A stretch of DNA of 5,514 nucleotides from Candidatus Bathyarchaeota archaeon (lineage in GTDB: Archaea; Thermoproteota; Bathyarchaeia; 40CM-2-53-6; FEN-987). Below the pieces are notes generated by a model, which saw only the letters and a program-made list of their open reading frames with translations, did not search any database and was not told where the DNA came from. How positions within the stretch are numbered: position 1 is the first letter of the stretch; each line of letters starts with the position of its first letter. Positions 5,073-5,514 of the stretch are shown here, piece by piece. The DNA is taken from positions 1 to 5,514 of the forward strand of contig PMBQ01000197.1 in the NCBI GenBank assembly GCA_003152955.1, written 5' to 3'. A program made the position numbers and the translations under genes.

Positions 5073-5514
5073 TTGGAGTATATTTCGGCTAGAAAAAAGA
5101 AATTACCGAAAGTTGTGGAGGAGCTGAGTAGCGAGATAAAGGAAATCTCTCGCTTCATTCATTCACACCCAGAACTAGGCAGCGAGGAACACCAGGCATA
5201 CTCGCTACTGGTCTCCAAGCTGAAAACGCATGGTGTTGATGTGACGGAGAACTATCTTGGCATGGACACTGCGTTCTTGGGGCGTGTTGGGCAGGGTGAA
5301 CCCAAGGTGGCGGTCTTTGCTGAGTACGACGCACTGCCGAATGGACACGCATGTGGGCATAATTTGATTGGGGCTTGGGCTTTTGGTGTGGCATGTGCAT
5401 TCGCCAAGTCCGGATTTCCTAAAGGTACAGTGTATATTGTAGGAAGCCCGGCAGAAGAGGGCAGAGGAAAGTACGCCAGTTCGAAGGTTGCGATGGCACC
5501 GAAACTGAAGGAAC
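5073..5514 (+). CDS. M20D-type amidohydrolase, N-terminal part (runs off the right edge)
   Basis: The first 147 codons of a second M20 metallohydrolase, truncated by the window edge. Visible motifs are HPELG (32-36), AEYDALP (83-89), GHACGHN (91-97, metal ligands Cys94 and His96) and PAEEG (126-130). The rest of the catalytic domain and the lid domain lie outside. About 88 of 147 positions match the minus-strand M20 protein in this window, with one single-residue gap. The frame is closed by TGA at 5055, and the first in-frame ATG (5262) lies beyond the HPELG motif, so a non-ATG start is required. TTG at 5073 is preferred because it aligns exactly with Met13 of the paralogue; TTG 5064 and GTG 5115 are alternatives. 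There is no good Shine-Dalgarno sequence, but a TATA-like box lies at 5020. Expected role: cytoplasmic cleavage of an N-acyl amino acid or dipeptide-like conjugate. Confidence 0.88.
   Translation, partial: MEYISARKKKLPKVVEELSSEIKEISRFIHSHPELGSEEHQAYSLLVSKLKTHGVDVTENYLGMDTAFLGRVGQGEPKVAVFAEYDALPNGHACGHNLIGAWAFGVACAFAKSGFPKGTVYIVGSPAEEGRGKYASSKVAMAPKLKE

Noticed and set aside
5155..5400. 81-residue minus-strand frame at the right end
   Set aside because: It is antisense to the second M20 gene, which carries HPELG and CGHN in the same stretch; its His/Pro/Gln-rich composition is typical of a shadow.

Overview
The window holds four protein-coding genes, one of them cut by the right edge, in a small-molecule uptake and hydrolysis neighbourhood. 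From left to right: an M20-family amidohydrolase/peptidase on the minus strand (295-1497); a metabolite:H+ symporter-type MFS transporter on the plus strand (1740-3041), divergent from it; a second, unrelated MFS transporter of the 14-helix DHA2 type on the plus strand (3424-4833); and the first 147 codons of a second M20 amidohydrolase on the plus strand (5073 to the edge). By hand alignment the two M20 proteins are about 60% identical over the shared N-terminal region, so they are close paralogues enclosing the two transporters.

The organism is probably an archaeon, though this is inferred from modest signs. Two genes have TATA-like boxes (TTATAAAT at 1697-1704, TTTATAAG at 5020-5027) placed so that initiation about 25 bases downstream would give very short leaders. 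Shine-Dalgarno sequences are weak or missing. Two genes appear to use GTG or TTG starts, and AGA, AGG, ATA and CTA codons are common. A heterotrophic archaeon with many MFS carriers, for example from Thermoplasmata or Nitrososphaerota/Thermoproteota, would fit. The sequence alone does not fix the lineage.

The likely joint role is transport of an organic acid, amino acid or N-acyl/peptidyl conjugate by the symporter, and cleavage of an amide bond in the cytoplasm by one or both M20 enzymes. The DHA2 protein could export a product or a toxic analogue. No substrate can be read from the sequence. Each gene is separated from the next by 238-382 bases, which argues for separate promoters and not one operon.

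The intergenic regions contain most of the unexplained signal. The divergent region 1498-1739 has a 9-bp direct repeat with a palindromic CACGTG core, one copy lying at the predicted transcription start of the symporter, plus two inverted repeats and a helical-turn tandem repeat. The gap before the second M20 gene has a perfect 9-bp inverted repeat, a third copy of its half-site and an 11-bp palindrome. No RNA gene, CRISPR array, insertion sequence or origin was seen, and I see no clearly new defence or catalytic system here.
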